Positions 43,137 through 52,111 of a stretch of DNA of 64,000 nucleotides are shown here, in pieces (position 1 is the first letter of the stretch; each line of letters starts with the position of its first letter). This DNA comes from CAYSWS01 sp965603395. GTDB lineage: Bacteria > Patescibacteriota > WWE3 > UBA101185 > UBA10185. The stretch lies in contig CBFDCV010000001.1 in NCBI GenBank assembly GCA_965603395.1, positions 1-64,000 of the forward strand, written 5' to 3'. Under the pieces are notes generated by a model. That model was not told the DNA's origin, did not search any database, and worked only from the letters and a program-made list of their open reading frames with translations. Position numbers and translations under genes: made by a program.

Positions 43137-44786
43137 ATGATTAAAAGTCACAAAAGGTTCATCATCAAAACACAAAAAACAATTCTTTCAGCAGCCTTTA
43201 TATTAGCTGTTGCTAGCGGCTTTAACGCCATTTTGGGCTTTATAAAAAGCAGGTTGTTGGTCACCTATTTTGGTGATTCAAAAGAGTTGGCTATTTTCTA
43301 CACTGCCGATAGAATACCTGATCTTTTATACTCTGTTTTGGTTGTAGGGGCGCTTTCCACTGTTTTTATACCCGTTTTCACAACCCTTTATAAAAAAGAC
43401 AAAAATAGGGCCTGGGATACCGCTTCTTCTATGATCAACATAACCGTGGGGTTTTTCCTTGTTTTATCTGTTCTCATCTTTATTTTTGCTCCATATTTGA
43501 TGACTGCCTTATCTTTAGGTCAATTTGGCAAGCCAGAAATTCTTCTAGGAACCAGGTTGATGAGAGTAATGCTTGGAGCGCAGCTTATTCTTGTGGTCAG
43601 CAGCTTTTTAACCAGCGTGTTGCAATCGTTCAAATACTTTTTGATACCAGCTCTAGCTCCCATAGCGTATAATCTTGGCTTTATTTTTGGCACTATAGCT
43701 CTTTCAAACAAGATTGGTATCTTTGGCCCTGCCGTTGGGGTAGTTATAGGAGCTCTTCTTCATGTGGTAATACAACTTCCCATGATGAGAAGTGTTAAAT
43801 TCAAATTCTCTATGTTCTCTTATAACATGTACAAAAACGGAACAAGAGAGGTGTTCAAACTTATGCCAGCTAGAATAGGTAGCGTTCTTATTAATAACCT
43901 GATATACACCATCAGTAACGCCATGGCCATTCTTATTTCAACCCCTGCGGTTGTTCATCTTAAATTTGCCAACCAGCTTCAATTTTTTCCTGTGCATATA
44001 TTTGGGTTCTCAATAGCACACGCCAGCCTTCCCACCTTAGCAGAAGAAGGAGATGGCCTAAGTCTAAGTAAGTTCAAGAGAACTTTTCTGACGTCTTTTC
44101 ACCAGATGATGTATCTTGTTGTTCCCGCTAGTGTAATTTTACTTGTATTAAGGGTTCCCGTGGTAAGAATTGTTTATGGGGCTGCAACTTTTCCCTGGGA
44201 AGCCACCGTAAAAACTTCCTACGCTTTGGCTTTCTTTAGTTTGTCCATTTTTGCACAAGGTGGAATATATTTAATTACCAGGGCGTTTTATGCACTTAAA
44301 GATACGAGCACTCCCGTAAAGGTAAGTGCTTTAACTTTGTTTGTTAACATTTTACTTTCTCTAACTTTTGTTAAGTACTTACAGCTGGGCATTTGGTCTG
44401 TGGCCTTTTCTTTTTCTATAACATCGGTCTTGACCTTCCTTATTCTTTTTGTTTTATTTTTCACCAAAGTAGGAGGTTTTAACATAGACGATCTTACCCA
44501 ACCTTTTGTAAAGATCTGCTACTCATCTATTTTTATGGGCGTAGGTTTATATTTACCGCTAAAACTCCTAGATCAGTTTGTTTTTGATACTTCAAGAACA
44601 GTTCCCCTATTGATGCTGACCGCCGTGGCCTCCCTTGCCGGAACGGCTACCTATCTTATATTCACCTGGGTATTTAAAGTGGAAGAAGTAGAGTTGCTTT
44701 TTAATCTTTTAAGAAAACTTAAACTACAAAAAGGCGCAGATGTTGTGGCAACATCAACTATTGGACTCAGAGAAGAGATAGAGTAG
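43137..44786 (+). CDS. murJ: Lipid II flippase MurJ (MviN)
   Basis: The 549-residue protein has about 14 helices and the MATE-like MurJ pattern: GFIKSRLLVTYFGDSKELAIFYTADRIPDLLYSV at the start, ALSTVFIPVFTTLY, and FSIAHASLPTLAEEGDG in the middle. It moves lipid-linked peptidoglycan precursor across the membrane. TAAAAT lies 12 nt before the ATG. It is divergent from rpsT and stands alone on its strand, followed by the promoter of the next small gene. Confidence 0.95.
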   Translation: MIKSHKRFIIKTQKTILSAAFILAVASGFNAILGFIKSRLLVTYFGDSKELAIFYTADRIPDLLYSVLVVGALSTVFIPVFTTLYKKDKNRAWDTASSMINITVGFFLVLSVLIFIFAPYLMTALSLGQFGKPEILLGTRLMRVMLGAQLILVVSSFLTSVLQSFKYFLIPALAPIAYNLGFIFGTIALSNKIGIFGPAVGVVIGALLHVVIQLPMMRSVKFKFSMFSYNMYKNGTREVFKLMPARIGSVLINNLIYTISNAMAILISTPAVVHLKFANQLQFFPVHIFGFSIAHASLPTLAEEGDGLSLSKFKRTFLTSFHQMMYLVVPASVILLVLRVPVVRIVYGAATFPWEATVKTSYALAFFSLSIFAQGGIYLITRAFYALKDTSTPVKVSALTLFVNILLSLTFVKYLQLGIWSVAFSFSITSVLTFLILFVLFFTKVGGFNIDDLTQPFVKICYSSIFMGVGLYLPLKLLDQFVFDTSRTVPLLMLTAVASLAGTATYLIFTWVFKVEEVELLFNLLRKLKLQKGADVVATSTIGLREEIE

Positions 44787-44801
44787 ATAAAAATCTTTCA
44801 T

Positions 44802-44830
44802 TTGACCTATAATATTATTTCCTGTATAAA
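44802..44830 (+). promoter_or_regulatory. Promoter of the small membrane-protein gene
   Basis: TTGACC (44802-44807) and TATAAA (44825-44830) are spaced by 17 bp. Transcription would start near 44837 and give a leader of about 36 nt with an AAAGGAGGAG ribosome site before the ATG at 44873. Confidence 0.6.
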
Positions 44831-44872
44831 TTTAGCAGATACCCACGTACCTTACAAAAGGAGGAGATTGTC

Positions 44873-45328
44873 ATGTTATTTTGGATTACAACTACGGCAT
44901 ACTTATGGGCTGTCATTGTAGTTTTCATTAAATTAGGGAATAGGGCTAAGCAACGATACGAGAAGCAAAACTTCTCAACCTTTGACTATATTGTCAGATT
45001 TGAGTTACCACATTATACTGCAACCTTCGTTTTATTTTTTGGATGGAGTTTTCTTATGGACGCATTTACCATAAGGGAGGTTCCTTATTCAATGCTAAGT
45101 ACGATATTCCCTATTCTAAGCTTAATCCTAATGGCAGGAATTGGTTATCAGGAAACGAGTAGTATGTACGCTTCCTTACGCAAAGAAGCAAAGCTTGGGG
45201 GAGATGCGGGGGTAGCTGACCTGACAAAGTATTTCGCTAGAAGCTCTGGAGGTCTTTTTGTACTATCTGTAGCTTTTATAATACTTGGAAAGCTTGCTTG
45301 CATAAGCCTAGTCCTTCTTTTAACCTGA
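44873..45328 (+). CDS. Four-helix membrane protein of unknown function, strong RBS
   Basis: The 151-residue protein has about four hydrophobic helices (near residues 2-20, 48-66, 72-92 and 122-148) and a basic segment after the first (KLGNRAKQRYEKQNFS). No family is recognised. AAAGGAGGAG lies at the best distance from the ATG, and a promoter and a perfect-stem terminator bracket the gene, so it is a complete single-gene transcription unit and probably strongly expressed. Confidence 0.65.
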   Translation: MLFWITTTAYLWAVIVVFIKLGNRAKQRYEKQNFSTFDYIVRFELPHYTATFVLFFGWSFLMDAFTIREVPYSMLSTIFPILSLILMAGIGYQETSSMYASLRKEAKLGGDAGVADLTKYFARSSGGLFVLSVAFIILGKLACISLVLLLT

Positions 45329-45342
45329 GAAACCGCCCACAT

Positions 45343-45390
45343 GGGAAAACGATTTTTTATTCACCACTAAATCGTTTTCCCTTCTTTTTT
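45343..45390 (+). terminator. Strong intrinsic terminator
   Basis: GGGAAAACGATTT (45343-45355) pairs perfectly with AAATCGTTTTCCC (45369-45381) around a 13-nt loop, followed by TTCTTTTTT. It ends the small membrane-protein unit 15 nt upstream of lepA. Confidence 0.92.
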
Positions 45391-45404
45391 GCTACAATCC
45401 CCTT

Positions 45405-47207
45405 ATGCAACAAGGCAATATTCGAAACTTTTGTATCATAGCCCACATAGACCACGGCAAGTCCACCTTGGCGGATAGGTTTTTGGAGATCACTAAAACT
45501 GTAGAAAAAAGAAAACTCAAAGAAAGAACCTTGGACACTATGGAGCTCGAGCAGGAAAAAGGCATCACCATAAAACTAAAGGCCGTCACCATGGACTATG
45601 AACTAAATGGTGAGAAATATCAGCTTAATCTAATAGACACGCCCGGACATGTAGATTTTTCTTATGAGGTTTCCAGATCGCTCGCTGCTTGTGAAGGAGC
45701 CATACTCGTAGTCGATGCCAGCCAAGGCATTCAGGCACAGACCGTTTCAAATGTCTACAAAGCCTTGGAGGCAAACCTAACTATCATTCCTGTACTAAAT
45801 AAAATTGATTTACCAAATGCAAGCTTAGATGAAGTTAAAAAAGACCTTGTTGATACTTTCGGTTTTAATCATGATGAAGTTCTGCAGGTCTCAGCTAAAA
45901 CAGGTGAGGGTGCGGAGGACCTGCTTGATGCTGTAGTAGAAAAAGTTCCTCCCCCAAGCGGAAGTGTTAATAAGCCCGCCCGGGCTCTGATCTTTGATAC
46001 ATTCTACGACGACTTCCTGGGAGTCATCGCCGCTATAAAAATGGTTGACGGTCAGTTTATCGATAATGATTTTAAGAATGGCAAAAAAGTTAAATTTCTC
46101 GCTACGGGAGCTGTCACCAAACCTGAAGGTTTGGGAATATTCAAACCGTCTAGAGTAAGCCGAGAAACAATAACTGCCGGGGAAGTTGGTTTTGTCTCAA
46201 CCGGATTAAAAGAAATTAAAAAAGTTAAAGTGGGAGATACTATTGCCCTAGCAGAGAGTGGCCCTAAACCACTTCCTGGTTATAAGGAAATAAAGCCCTT
46301 TGTGTTTGTCTCAATATTTCCTACCCAAAATGATAGATTCACAAACCTTAGAATCGCATTAGAAAAACTAGCTCTTTCTGATTCTTCTTTAAGCTTCGAA
46401 CCGGAAACTAGCACCGCTCTAGGATTTGGTTTTAGATGCGGCTTTTTAGGACTACTCCATGCTGACATTATTCAGGAACGCCTTGAAAGAGAGTACGATC
46501 TTGATCTAATTTCCACCACGCCAACCGTAGAATATAAGATCACCACTACCCGAGATGAAACCTTGTGGATAAAATCAGCCGCGGACTTTCCCAATCCGTC
46601 CAGAATCAAACAGGTAGAAGAGCCTTGGATATTAACAAACATTGTTTCTCCTGCAAAATATGTGGGAGGCATCATACCTTTGTGCGAAGAGAGAAGAGGA
46701 ATCATGATAAAAATGGAGTACCCTTCCGAAAGTAGGGTGGTTTTTGAATACGAGCTCCCTTTATCAGAACTTGTTTACAATTTTTACGATGACTTAAAAA
46801 CAGCCACCTCAGGTTACGCCAGCTTAGATTACGAAATCACCAACTACAAACCTGCCAAGGTAGCCAAGCTAGATATATTAGTCCACGGTGAGGTTGTCCC
46901 TCCACTTTCACACATTGTACTAAAAGAGAAAGCGGACCCTGCCGGCAGAGCTCTTCTCAAGAAACTCAAAGACGTCATACCTAGACAGCAATATAAAGTA
47001 TCTCTACAAGCTGCCATAGGAGGAAAAATTATTGCTAGAGAAGATATTCCAGCGGTAAGAAAAAATGTTTTAGCCGGTATTTACGGAGGACATAGAGATA
47101 GAAAAGACAAACTACTAGAACGCCAGAAAAAAGGTAAGGACAGGCTAAAAAGGATAGGAAAAATAGATATTCCTCAGGAAGCTTTCAGGCAGGTATTGAA
47201 AAGTTAA
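45405..47207 (+). CDS. lepA: Elongation factor 4 (LepA)
   Basis: The 600-residue translational GTPase back-translocates or stabilises stalled ribosomes. Motifs are AHIDHGKST (G1), the switch region KGITIKLKAV, DTPGH (G3) and NKIDLP (G4); the end carries the LepA-specific C-terminal domain (IPRQQYKVSLQAAIGGKIIARE ... GIYGGHRDRKDKLL ... RQKKGKDRLKRIG). TACAAT ends 6 nt before the ATG, immediately downstream of a strong terminator, so the mRNA is probably leaderless. Confidence 0.97.
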   Translation: MQQGNIRNFCIIAHIDHGKSTLADRFLEITKTVEKRKLKERTLDTMELEQEKGITIKLKAVTMDYELNGEKYQLNLIDTPGHVDFSYEVSRSLAACEGAILVVDASQGIQAQTVSNVYKALEANLTIIPVLNKIDLPNASLDEVKKDLVDTFGFNHDEVLQVSAKTGEGAEDLLDAVVEKVPPPSGSVNKPARALIFDTFYDDFLGVIAAIKMVDGQFIDNDFKNGKKVKFLATGAVTKPEGLGIFKPSRVSRETITAGEVGFVSTGLKEIKKVKVGDTIALAESGPKPLPGYKEIKPFVFVSIFPTQNDRFTNLRIALEKLALSDSSLSFEPETSTALGFGFRCGFLGLLHADIIQERLEREYDLDLISTTPTVEYKITTTRDETLWIKSAADFPNPSRIKQVEEPWILTNIVSPAKYVGGIIPLCEERRGIMIKMEYPSESRVVFEYELPLSELVYNFYDDLKTATSGYASLDYEITNYKPAKVAKLDILVHGEVVPPLSHIVLKEKADPAGRALLKKLKDVIPRQQYKVSLQAAIGGKIIAREDIPAVRKNVLAGIYGGHRDRKDKLLERQKKGKDRLKRIGKIDIPQEAFRQVLKS

Positions 47208-47232
47208 GGCTCGCTGTTTAATATCAACTTAT

Positions 47233-47883
47233 ATGTTCATCATTATGCTAGGTGCTCCTGGAGCCGGCAAAGGCACACAGGCAAAAATATTAACTAATAA
47301 ACTGGGCATTCCTCAAATATCTACCGGTGACCTATTCAGAGACGAGATGAAACATGAAACAAAACTGGGACAACAAATCACGTACCTTATGAACAGCGGT
47401 CAATTAGTGCCTGATAAAACCACCATGGAGGTCTTCAAACAAAGAATTTCCCAACAGGACTGTCAAAACGGTGCTGTTTTAGACGGTATTCCCCGCACCA
47501 TTATGCAAGCTAAAATCTTAGATTTATTACTCAAAGAGTTAGACAAACCACTAGACCACGTACTTTATATTAAACTTCCTGAAGATGAAATTATGAAAAG
47601 GCTGTCAGGCAGGTGGACATGCAAAAAATGCGGTCATATCTACCACGAAGAGTACAACCCTCCTAAAACTCCCTATATCTGTGACATTGACCAAAGCCCC
47701 CTTTACCAAAGAGAGGATCAAAAAAAAGAGGCCATTGAAGAAAGAATAAAAGTTTACCGGGAGCGCACTGAGCCGCTGATAAGTTACTACCAAGTGCAGA
47801 GTTTACTCATAGAAATAGATGGACAACATACCATAGAAAAAGTAAGTGCCGACATATTCGAAAAACTTAATCTCAAAGCTTGA
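47233..47883 (+). CDS. adk: Adenylate kinase with zinc-type LID
   Basis: The 216-residue enzyme interconverts ATP + AMP and 2 ADP. It has the P-loop GAPGAGKGTQ, the AMP-binding QISTGDLFRDE, LDGIPRTIMQA and a LID with CKKCGHIYHEE ... YICDIDQ, which provides three Cys and an Asp for a structural zinc as in Gram-positive enzymes. The family's usual GFPRT is GIPRT. It follows lepA by 25 bp and precedes the hrcA promoter. Confidence 0.96.
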   Translation: MFIIMLGAPGAGKGTQAKILTNKLGIPQISTGDLFRDEMKHETKLGQQITYLMNSGQLVPDKTTMEVFKQRISQQDCQNGAVLDGIPRTIMQAKILDLLLKELDKPLDHVLYIKLPEDEIMKRLSGRWTCKKCGHIYHEEYNPPKTPYICDIDQSPLYQREDQKKEAIEERIKVYRERTEPLISYYQVQSLLIEIDGQHTIEKVSADIFEKLNLKA

Positions 47884-47915
47884 CATTTTTATCACTCCAT
47901 CTATAATACTGCTAG
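47880..47915 (+). promoter_or_regulatory. hrcA-grpE-dnaK promoter with CIRCE-like operator
   Basis: TTGACA (47880-47885) and TATAAT (47902-47907) are spaced by 16 bp. An imperfect CIRCE lies over the -10 region: TTATCACTC (47889-47897, 8 of 9 matches), a 9-bp spacer, TACTGCTAG (47907-47915, 6 of 9). The start codon is at 47917, so a normally placed +1 would leave a leader of only a few bases. The site suggests autoregulation by HrcA. Confidence 0.65.
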
Positions 47916-47916
47916 A

Positions 47917-48639
47917 ATGATTTCTGAAAGACAAATAAAACTGTTAAATGCCATCATTAGTGAGTATGTAAACACCGCCGAACCGGTGGGTTCAGTAGAA
48001 GTAGTAAAAAAATATAACTTTAAATATTCTCCCGCCACAGCCAGAAACGAAATGGCCAGATTGCTTGACCTGGGCTTTTTGGAAATGATGCACACTTCTT
48101 CCGGCAGGGTACCTACTGCCATGGCTTATAGGCTTTTCTTAGACCAAATCATGCAAGAAGAAGAAATGCCTGTATTACAGGAAGTTGCCATGAAGCAAAG
48201 ACTTTGGCCCAGCAGATTCGAGTTTGATAGGCTTTTACGACAGGCCGTTGTTTCATTATCAGAAAACGTTAAAGAAATGGCTATAGGTACTTCTAACGAT
48301 GGTTATATAACAAGCGCCGGTATGGTAAATATTTTAGATCACAAAGAATTCTGGGACATTGACGTAGCCAGAACTGCTTTAAATTTATTAGACAGGCACG
48401 AATTGCTGGAAGAGATTTTCAAAAAGTCCCCCTATGGAAATGAGGTTAGAACTGTTATCGGTACAGAAATAGGCATTGAAAACCTGGAAAACTGCGCTTT
48501 TGTTTTCTCTTCTTATCAGGCTGGTAACAAAAACGGTTTTGTGGGAATATTCGGTCCGGCTAGAATGAAATATGAAAGCGCTATCCCTGCAGTCAGATAT
48601 ACAAAAAATCTCATCGAAGAATTAGGAGAATCCTGGTAA
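47917..48639 (+). CDS. hrcA: Heat-inducible transcription repressor HrcA
   Basis: The 240-residue protein has the N-terminal winged helix of HrcA (SERQIKLLNAIISEYVNTAEPVGS, YSPATARNEMARLLDLGFLE, HTSSGRVPTAMAYRLF) and a GAF-like middle and C-terminal part (IGTEIGIENLENCAFVFSSY, IFGPARMKYESAIPAVRYT). HrcA binds CIRCE elements and is kept active by GroEL. It is about 100 residues shorter than the B. subtilis protein. Both CIRCE-like sites found here, before hrcA and before groES, are its expected targets. Confidence 0.93.
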   Translation: MISERQIKLLNAIISEYVNTAEPVGSVEVVKKYNFKYSPATARNEMARLLDLGFLEMMHTSSGRVPTAMAYRLFLDQIMQEEEMPVLQEVAMKQRLWPSRFEFDRLLRQAVVSLSENVKEMAIGTSNDGYITSAGMVNILDHKEFWDIDVARTALNLLDRHELLEEIFKKSPYGNEVRTVIGTEIGIENLENCAFVFSSYQAGNKNGFVGIFGPARMKYESAIPAVRYTKNLIEELGESW

Positions 48640-48654
48640 TTCCAAAAATCTATT

Positions 48655-49128
48655 ATGGATAAAAGACCAAGTAAAAATAAAAAGGTGGATAAAAATTTGG
48701 ACCGAATTAAAGAATTAGAAACCAGGCTTTTGGAAATGGAGGAAAACTGGAAAAGAGCCTTAGCGGATTATAAGAATTTAGAAAAAAGGTCGGCTCAAGA
48801 AAAAATAGTTTTGGTAGATTTTGCCAACATTGTTTTAATAGAAAACATGTTGCCAATTTTAGATAACTTTGTCATGCTGGAAAATCATACGGAAGATGTA
48901 GGTATAAAAATGTCTATTAAAGAATTTGTAAATGTGTTGGAAAACTCAGGCCTAAAAGAGATCAAGGTAACCAAAGGGGATGAGTTCGATCCGAATTTAA
49001 TGGACGCAGTTGATTCCGGACAAGGTCAAAAGAACAAGATCGTAGAGATAGTCCGAGCAGGATACAGCTTTAGAGATAAATTGATCAGGCCGGTAAGTGT
49101 AAAAGTTGGCCAGGGCAAGAAAGCCTAG
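48655..49128 (+). CDS. grpE: Nucleotide exchange factor GrpE
   Basis: The 157-residue protein has a charged N-terminus, a long coiled coil (IKELETRLLEMEENWKRALADYKNLEKRS) and the C-terminal beta domain (GDEFDPNLMDAVDSG, AGYSFRDKLIRPVSVKVG). It drives ADP release from DnaK. It lies 15 bp after hrcA and 21 bp before dnaK, in the usual hrcA-grpE-dnaK order; no dnaJ follows dnaK in this window. Confidence 0.95.
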   Translation: MDKRPSKNKKVDKNLDRIKELETRLLEMEENWKRALADYKNLEKRSAQEKIVLVDFANIVLIENMLPILDNFVMLENHTEDVGIKMSIKEFVNVLENSGLKEIKVTKGDEFDPNLMDAVDSGQGQKNKIVEIVRAGYSFRDKLIRPVSVKVGQGKKA

Positions 49129-49149
49129 GCCCAAAAAAGGATAAATTAA

Positions 49150-51048
49150 ATGAGTAAGATCATAGGAATAGATCTAGGAACAACTAACAGTGCTATGGCC
49201 GTTATGGAAAGCGGCCAATCAAAAATAATTGCAAACGCTGAGGGAGGAAACACAACTCCTTCTGTAGTAGCTGCAGAAGCTAACTTGGTGGGCGTGTCCG
49301 CAAAAAGACAGCAAGTGGTAAATCCCAGAGGTACAGTTTTTAGCGTTAAAAGATTAATGGGGATGAAATACAATAGCCCGGAAGTGCAAAGGCTAAAAAA
49401 GGACTACCCTTATGAAATAATCGAAGGTAAAAATGGCATGGCTGCCGTAAAAGTAGATGACAAAGTTTATACTCCGCAAGAAATATCAGCCAAGATACTA
49501 GTCAAATTAAAAACCGATGCCGAAACTTATCTAGGCGGTAAAGTTACGGAAGCTGTTATTACAGTTCCTGCATACTTTAACGATTCCCAAAGAACCGCCA
49601 CCAAAGAGGCAGGAAAAATTGCCGGCTTGGTAGTAAAAAGAATTATTAATGAGCCCACAGCTGCTTCCTTATCATACGGTTTAGAAAAAAAGAAAAATGA
49701 AACTATAGCTGTTTATGATCTAGGCGGTGGAACATTTGATGTTTCTATCCTGGAAATTGGCGAAGGCGTTTTTGAAGTTAAATCTACCAACGGAGATACT
49801 CACTTAGGCGGAGATGACTTTGATAAAAAAATCATCGATTGGTTGCTGGCTGAATTCAAATCTGAGCAAGGCGTTGACCTATCAGCTGACAGACAAGCCA
49901 TGCAAAGACTAAAAGATGCCGCCGAGAAAGCTAAGATAGAGCTGTCTTCAACTATGGAAACCGAAATTAACATTCCTTTTATTACCGCTGATGCCACCGG
50001 ACCTAAGCATTTAAATACCAAGCTTTCCAGAGCAAAACTTGAACAGCTGGTTGATGAGTTAGTACAAAAGACCATTAAACCGATGGAAAACGCCATGAAA
50101 GACGCCGGCATACAAAAATCGGAAATAGATGAGGTAGTAATGGTGGGAGGTATGACCAGAATGCCTAAGATAAATGAGGTTGTGAAAAAGTTTTATGGCA
50201 AGGATCCCCACAAAGGCATCAACCCGGATGAAGTGGTAGCTTTGGGAGCTGCTATTCAGGGCGGTGTGTTGGGCGGAGACGTGAAAGATGTGCTCTTGCT
50301 GGATGTAACCCCTCTAACTTTAGGTATAGAAACTCTAGGCGGGGTGAGTACTTCCCTTATTAAAAGAAACACCACCATTCCTACTAACGCTTCACAGGTG
50401 TTTAGCACCGCTGCAGATAGTCAAACTTCTGTAGAAATAAACATTCTGCAAGGGGAAAGAGAAATGGCTTTAGATAATAAGAGTTTGGGCCGATTTATCC
50501 TAGACGGCCTTCCTCCGGCACCTAGAGGAGTGCCGCAAGTAGAAGTCTCCTTTGATATTGATGCCAACGGTATTTTGAACGTGAGCGCCAAAGATAAAGC
50601 TTCAGGGAAAGAACAAAAAATCACTGTGCAAGGTGGGGCCGGATTAAGCGATGATGAGATCAACAATATGGTCAAAGATGCTGAATCTCACGCCGAAGAA
50701 GACAAAAAGAAAAAAGAATTAGTGGAGGCTAAAAATAACGCTGACAACCTGTGCTACACCGCTGAAAAGTCGTTAAAAGATGCCGGAGACAAAGTGCCTG
50801 AAAATATAAGATCAGACATAGAAGGCAAAGCAAAGGCTCTAAAAGATATCATTCAGACCGGCACTGTGGAAGACCTGCAGGCAAAATCGAAAGAATTATC
50901 AGACAGCTTGCTAAAAATAGGTGAGCATATGTATAAAGGTCAGGATGGACCACAAGCAGGTCCGGAACAAACCGGAGATAAACCAAAAGACAAGAATAAA
51001 AAAGACGAGCCTGAAGACACCGTAGAAGGCGAAGTTGTCGAAGAATAA
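49150..51048 (+). CDS. dnaK: Chaperone DnaK (Hsp70)
   Basis: A full-length 632-residue Hsp70. It opens KIIGIDLGTTNSAMAVMESG, has VPAYFNDSQRTATKEAG, IINEPTAASLSYG, YDLGGGTFDVSIL and VGGMTRMPKI in the ATPase domain, then the substrate-binding domain (LLDVTPLTLGIETLGG) and a charged C-terminal tail rich in Asp, Glu and Lys ending EGEVVEE. It folds and disaggregates proteins with GrpE and a J protein. It is the last of the CIRCE-controlled operon. Confidence 0.98.
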   Translation: MSKIIGIDLGTTNSAMAVMESGQSKIIANAEGGNTTPSVVAAEANLVGVSAKRQQVVNPRGTVFSVKRLMGMKYNSPEVQRLKKDYPYEIIEGKNGMAAVKVDDKVYTPQEISAKILVKLKTDAETYLGGKVTEAVITVPAYFNDSQRTATKEAGKIAGLVVKRIINEPTAASLSYGLEKKKNETIAVYDLGGGTFDVSILEIGEGVFEVKSTNGDTHLGGDDFDKKIIDWLLAEFKSEQGVDLSADRQAMQRLKDAAEKAKIELSSTMETEINIPFITADATGPKHLNTKLSRAKLEQLVDELVQKTIKPMENAMKDAGIQKSEIDEVVMVGGMTRMPKINEVVKKFYGKDPHKGINPDEVVALGAAIQGGVLGGDVKDVLLLDVTPLTLGIETLGGVSTSLIKRNTTIPTNASQVFSTAADSQTSVEINILQGEREMALDNKSLGRFILDGLPPAPRGVPQVEVSFDIDANGILNVSAKDKASGKEQKITVQGGAGLSDDEINNMVKDAESHAEEDKKKKELVEAKNNADNLCYTAEKSLKDAGDKVPENIRSDIEGKAKALKDIIQTGTVEDLQAKSKELSDSLLKIGEHMYKGQDGPQAGPEQTGDKPKDKNKKDEPEDTVEGEVVEE

Positions 51049-51081
51049 ACCTATTTATTGTATACTAAAGTCACTGCCCGT

Positions 51082-51315
51082 ATGGACTTACAAGTAATAC
51101 TCATCTTCATACTAGCTATACTAACCGTCGCCTTGGTAGGTATTGGTGTTTATGTGATCCTGGTTTTAAAAGAACTTAGGGAAACTATCAAAAAAGCTAA
51201 TCTTATAATTGATGACGTGGAGACTCTCACCAACATAGTCTCCAACCCACTAAACCTTATTTCGGGTGCTATTAGTGGATTTAAAGCAATAAAAAATTTA
51301 CAAAAGGAGGAATAA
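51082..51315 (+). CDS. Small single-pass membrane protein (DUF948-like)
   Basis: The 77-residue product has one N-terminal hydrophobic helix and a soluble helix with TIKKANLIIDDVETLTNIVSNP, resembling DUF948-type general-stress proteins. The ATG at 51082 (MDLQVILIF) is the likely start; the frame is open eight codons upstream. It precedes the YtxH-like gene by 2 bp, a pairing common in Firmicutes-like stress operons, and follows dnaK by 33 bp. Confidence 0.6.
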   Translation: MDLQVILIFILAILTVALVGIGVYVILVLKELRETIKKANLIIDDVETLTNIVSNPLNLISGAISGFKAIKNLQKEE

Positions 51316-51317
51316 CT

Positions 51318-51662
51318 ATGTGCAGTAGCAAAAAAGATTTTGCCAAAGGAGCTTTTTTTGGAGCGGCTATCGGTGCAGTAATAGGTTTTTTAACAGCGCC
51401 TGCTTCAGGAGAAGAAACCAGAAAAAAACTAAAAGATGGCTCAGAAAAATACTTGGACGAAGGCAAAGATAAGCTGGAAGAACTAAAAACAGAAGGCCAG
51501 AAAAAAGTAGCTGAGCTAAAAGATGAAGCGGAGATAAAAGCTGAAGAGGTAAAAGAAAAAGTATACGAAGCTGTAGAAGAAATATTGGAAGAAACCACAA
51601 ACAAGGTTAAGAAAAACTCGCCAAAAAAATCAGACAAAAAGCAGCAGTTCGAAGGCGTATAA
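51318..51662 (+). CDS. YtxH-like general stress protein
   Basis: The 114-residue protein has a Gly-rich N-terminal membrane segment (KGAFFGAAIGAVIGFLTAPASGEETRKKL), the YtxH signature, then a long Lys/Glu coiled-coil-like tail (KYLDEGKDKLEELKTEGQKK). A strong AAAGGAGGAAT ribosome site precedes the ATG. YtxH proteins are induced by stress in Bacillus; placement after dnaK fits that role here (inference). Confidence 0.75.
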   Translation: MCSSKKDFAKGAFFGAAIGAVIGFLTAPASGEETRKKLKDGSEKYLDEGKDKLEELKTEGQKKVAELKDEAEIKAEEVKEKVYEAVEEILEETTNKVKKNSPKKSDKKQQFEGV

Positions 51663-51709
51663 TAGCAAAAACAGCCAAAAAATCCTTGGGATGCTAAAAT
51701 ATTCTCAGT

Positions 51710-52111
51710 ATGAATAATCTGCCACCGGATCCCAATCAACCAATCTCTTCTCCTATTGATCCCGGTTCTTCGGGCTCTACTATTAAAGGTTCTGAAGGCG
51801 GTGTTTTTCCGGAAAGTGCTTCTGTGCCTGAAACGCCGTCATCTCCTGAAACTCAAACTTCCCCGGAGATCCAAAAATTACCGGAAAAATTAACGGGACC
51901 CATACCGAAAACCGCACAAGCCGCCCCTCCTTTAGAAGTTCCAAAAAACGGCGCCGTTGAGCCTACTCAAATACCAAACATAGTGGACAAAACAGACCAG
52001 CTAACCACCTTGCATGAGATCAAAGCGCCTAAAGACAAGCTAACCGAAGAGGCCGACGAAGAAGAGGAACATTTTATCGAGGAGGTTGAAAAGCACCATG
52101 GAGACCTTTGA
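51710..52111 (+). CDS. Proline/glutamate-rich low-complexity protein
   Basis: The 133-residue protein is dominated by Pro, Ser, Glu and Thr (VPETPSSPETQTSPEIQKLPE) with an acidic end (EEADEEEEHFIEEVEKHHGD). It has no membrane helix or signal peptide. A TAAAAT box ends 9 nt before the ATG. Its last codons overlap the start of the VirD4/TraG-like gene by 14 bp and carry that gene's ribosome site, so the two are co-translated. Function is unknown; a disordered adaptor of the ATPase is possible (inference). Confidence 0.5.
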   Translation: MNNLPPDPNQPISSPIDPGSSGSTIKGSEGGVFPESASVPETPSSPETQTSPEIQKLPEKLTGPIPKTAQAAPPLEVPKNGAVEPTQIPNIVDKTDQLTTLHEIKAPKDKLTEEADEEEEHFIEEVEKHHGDL

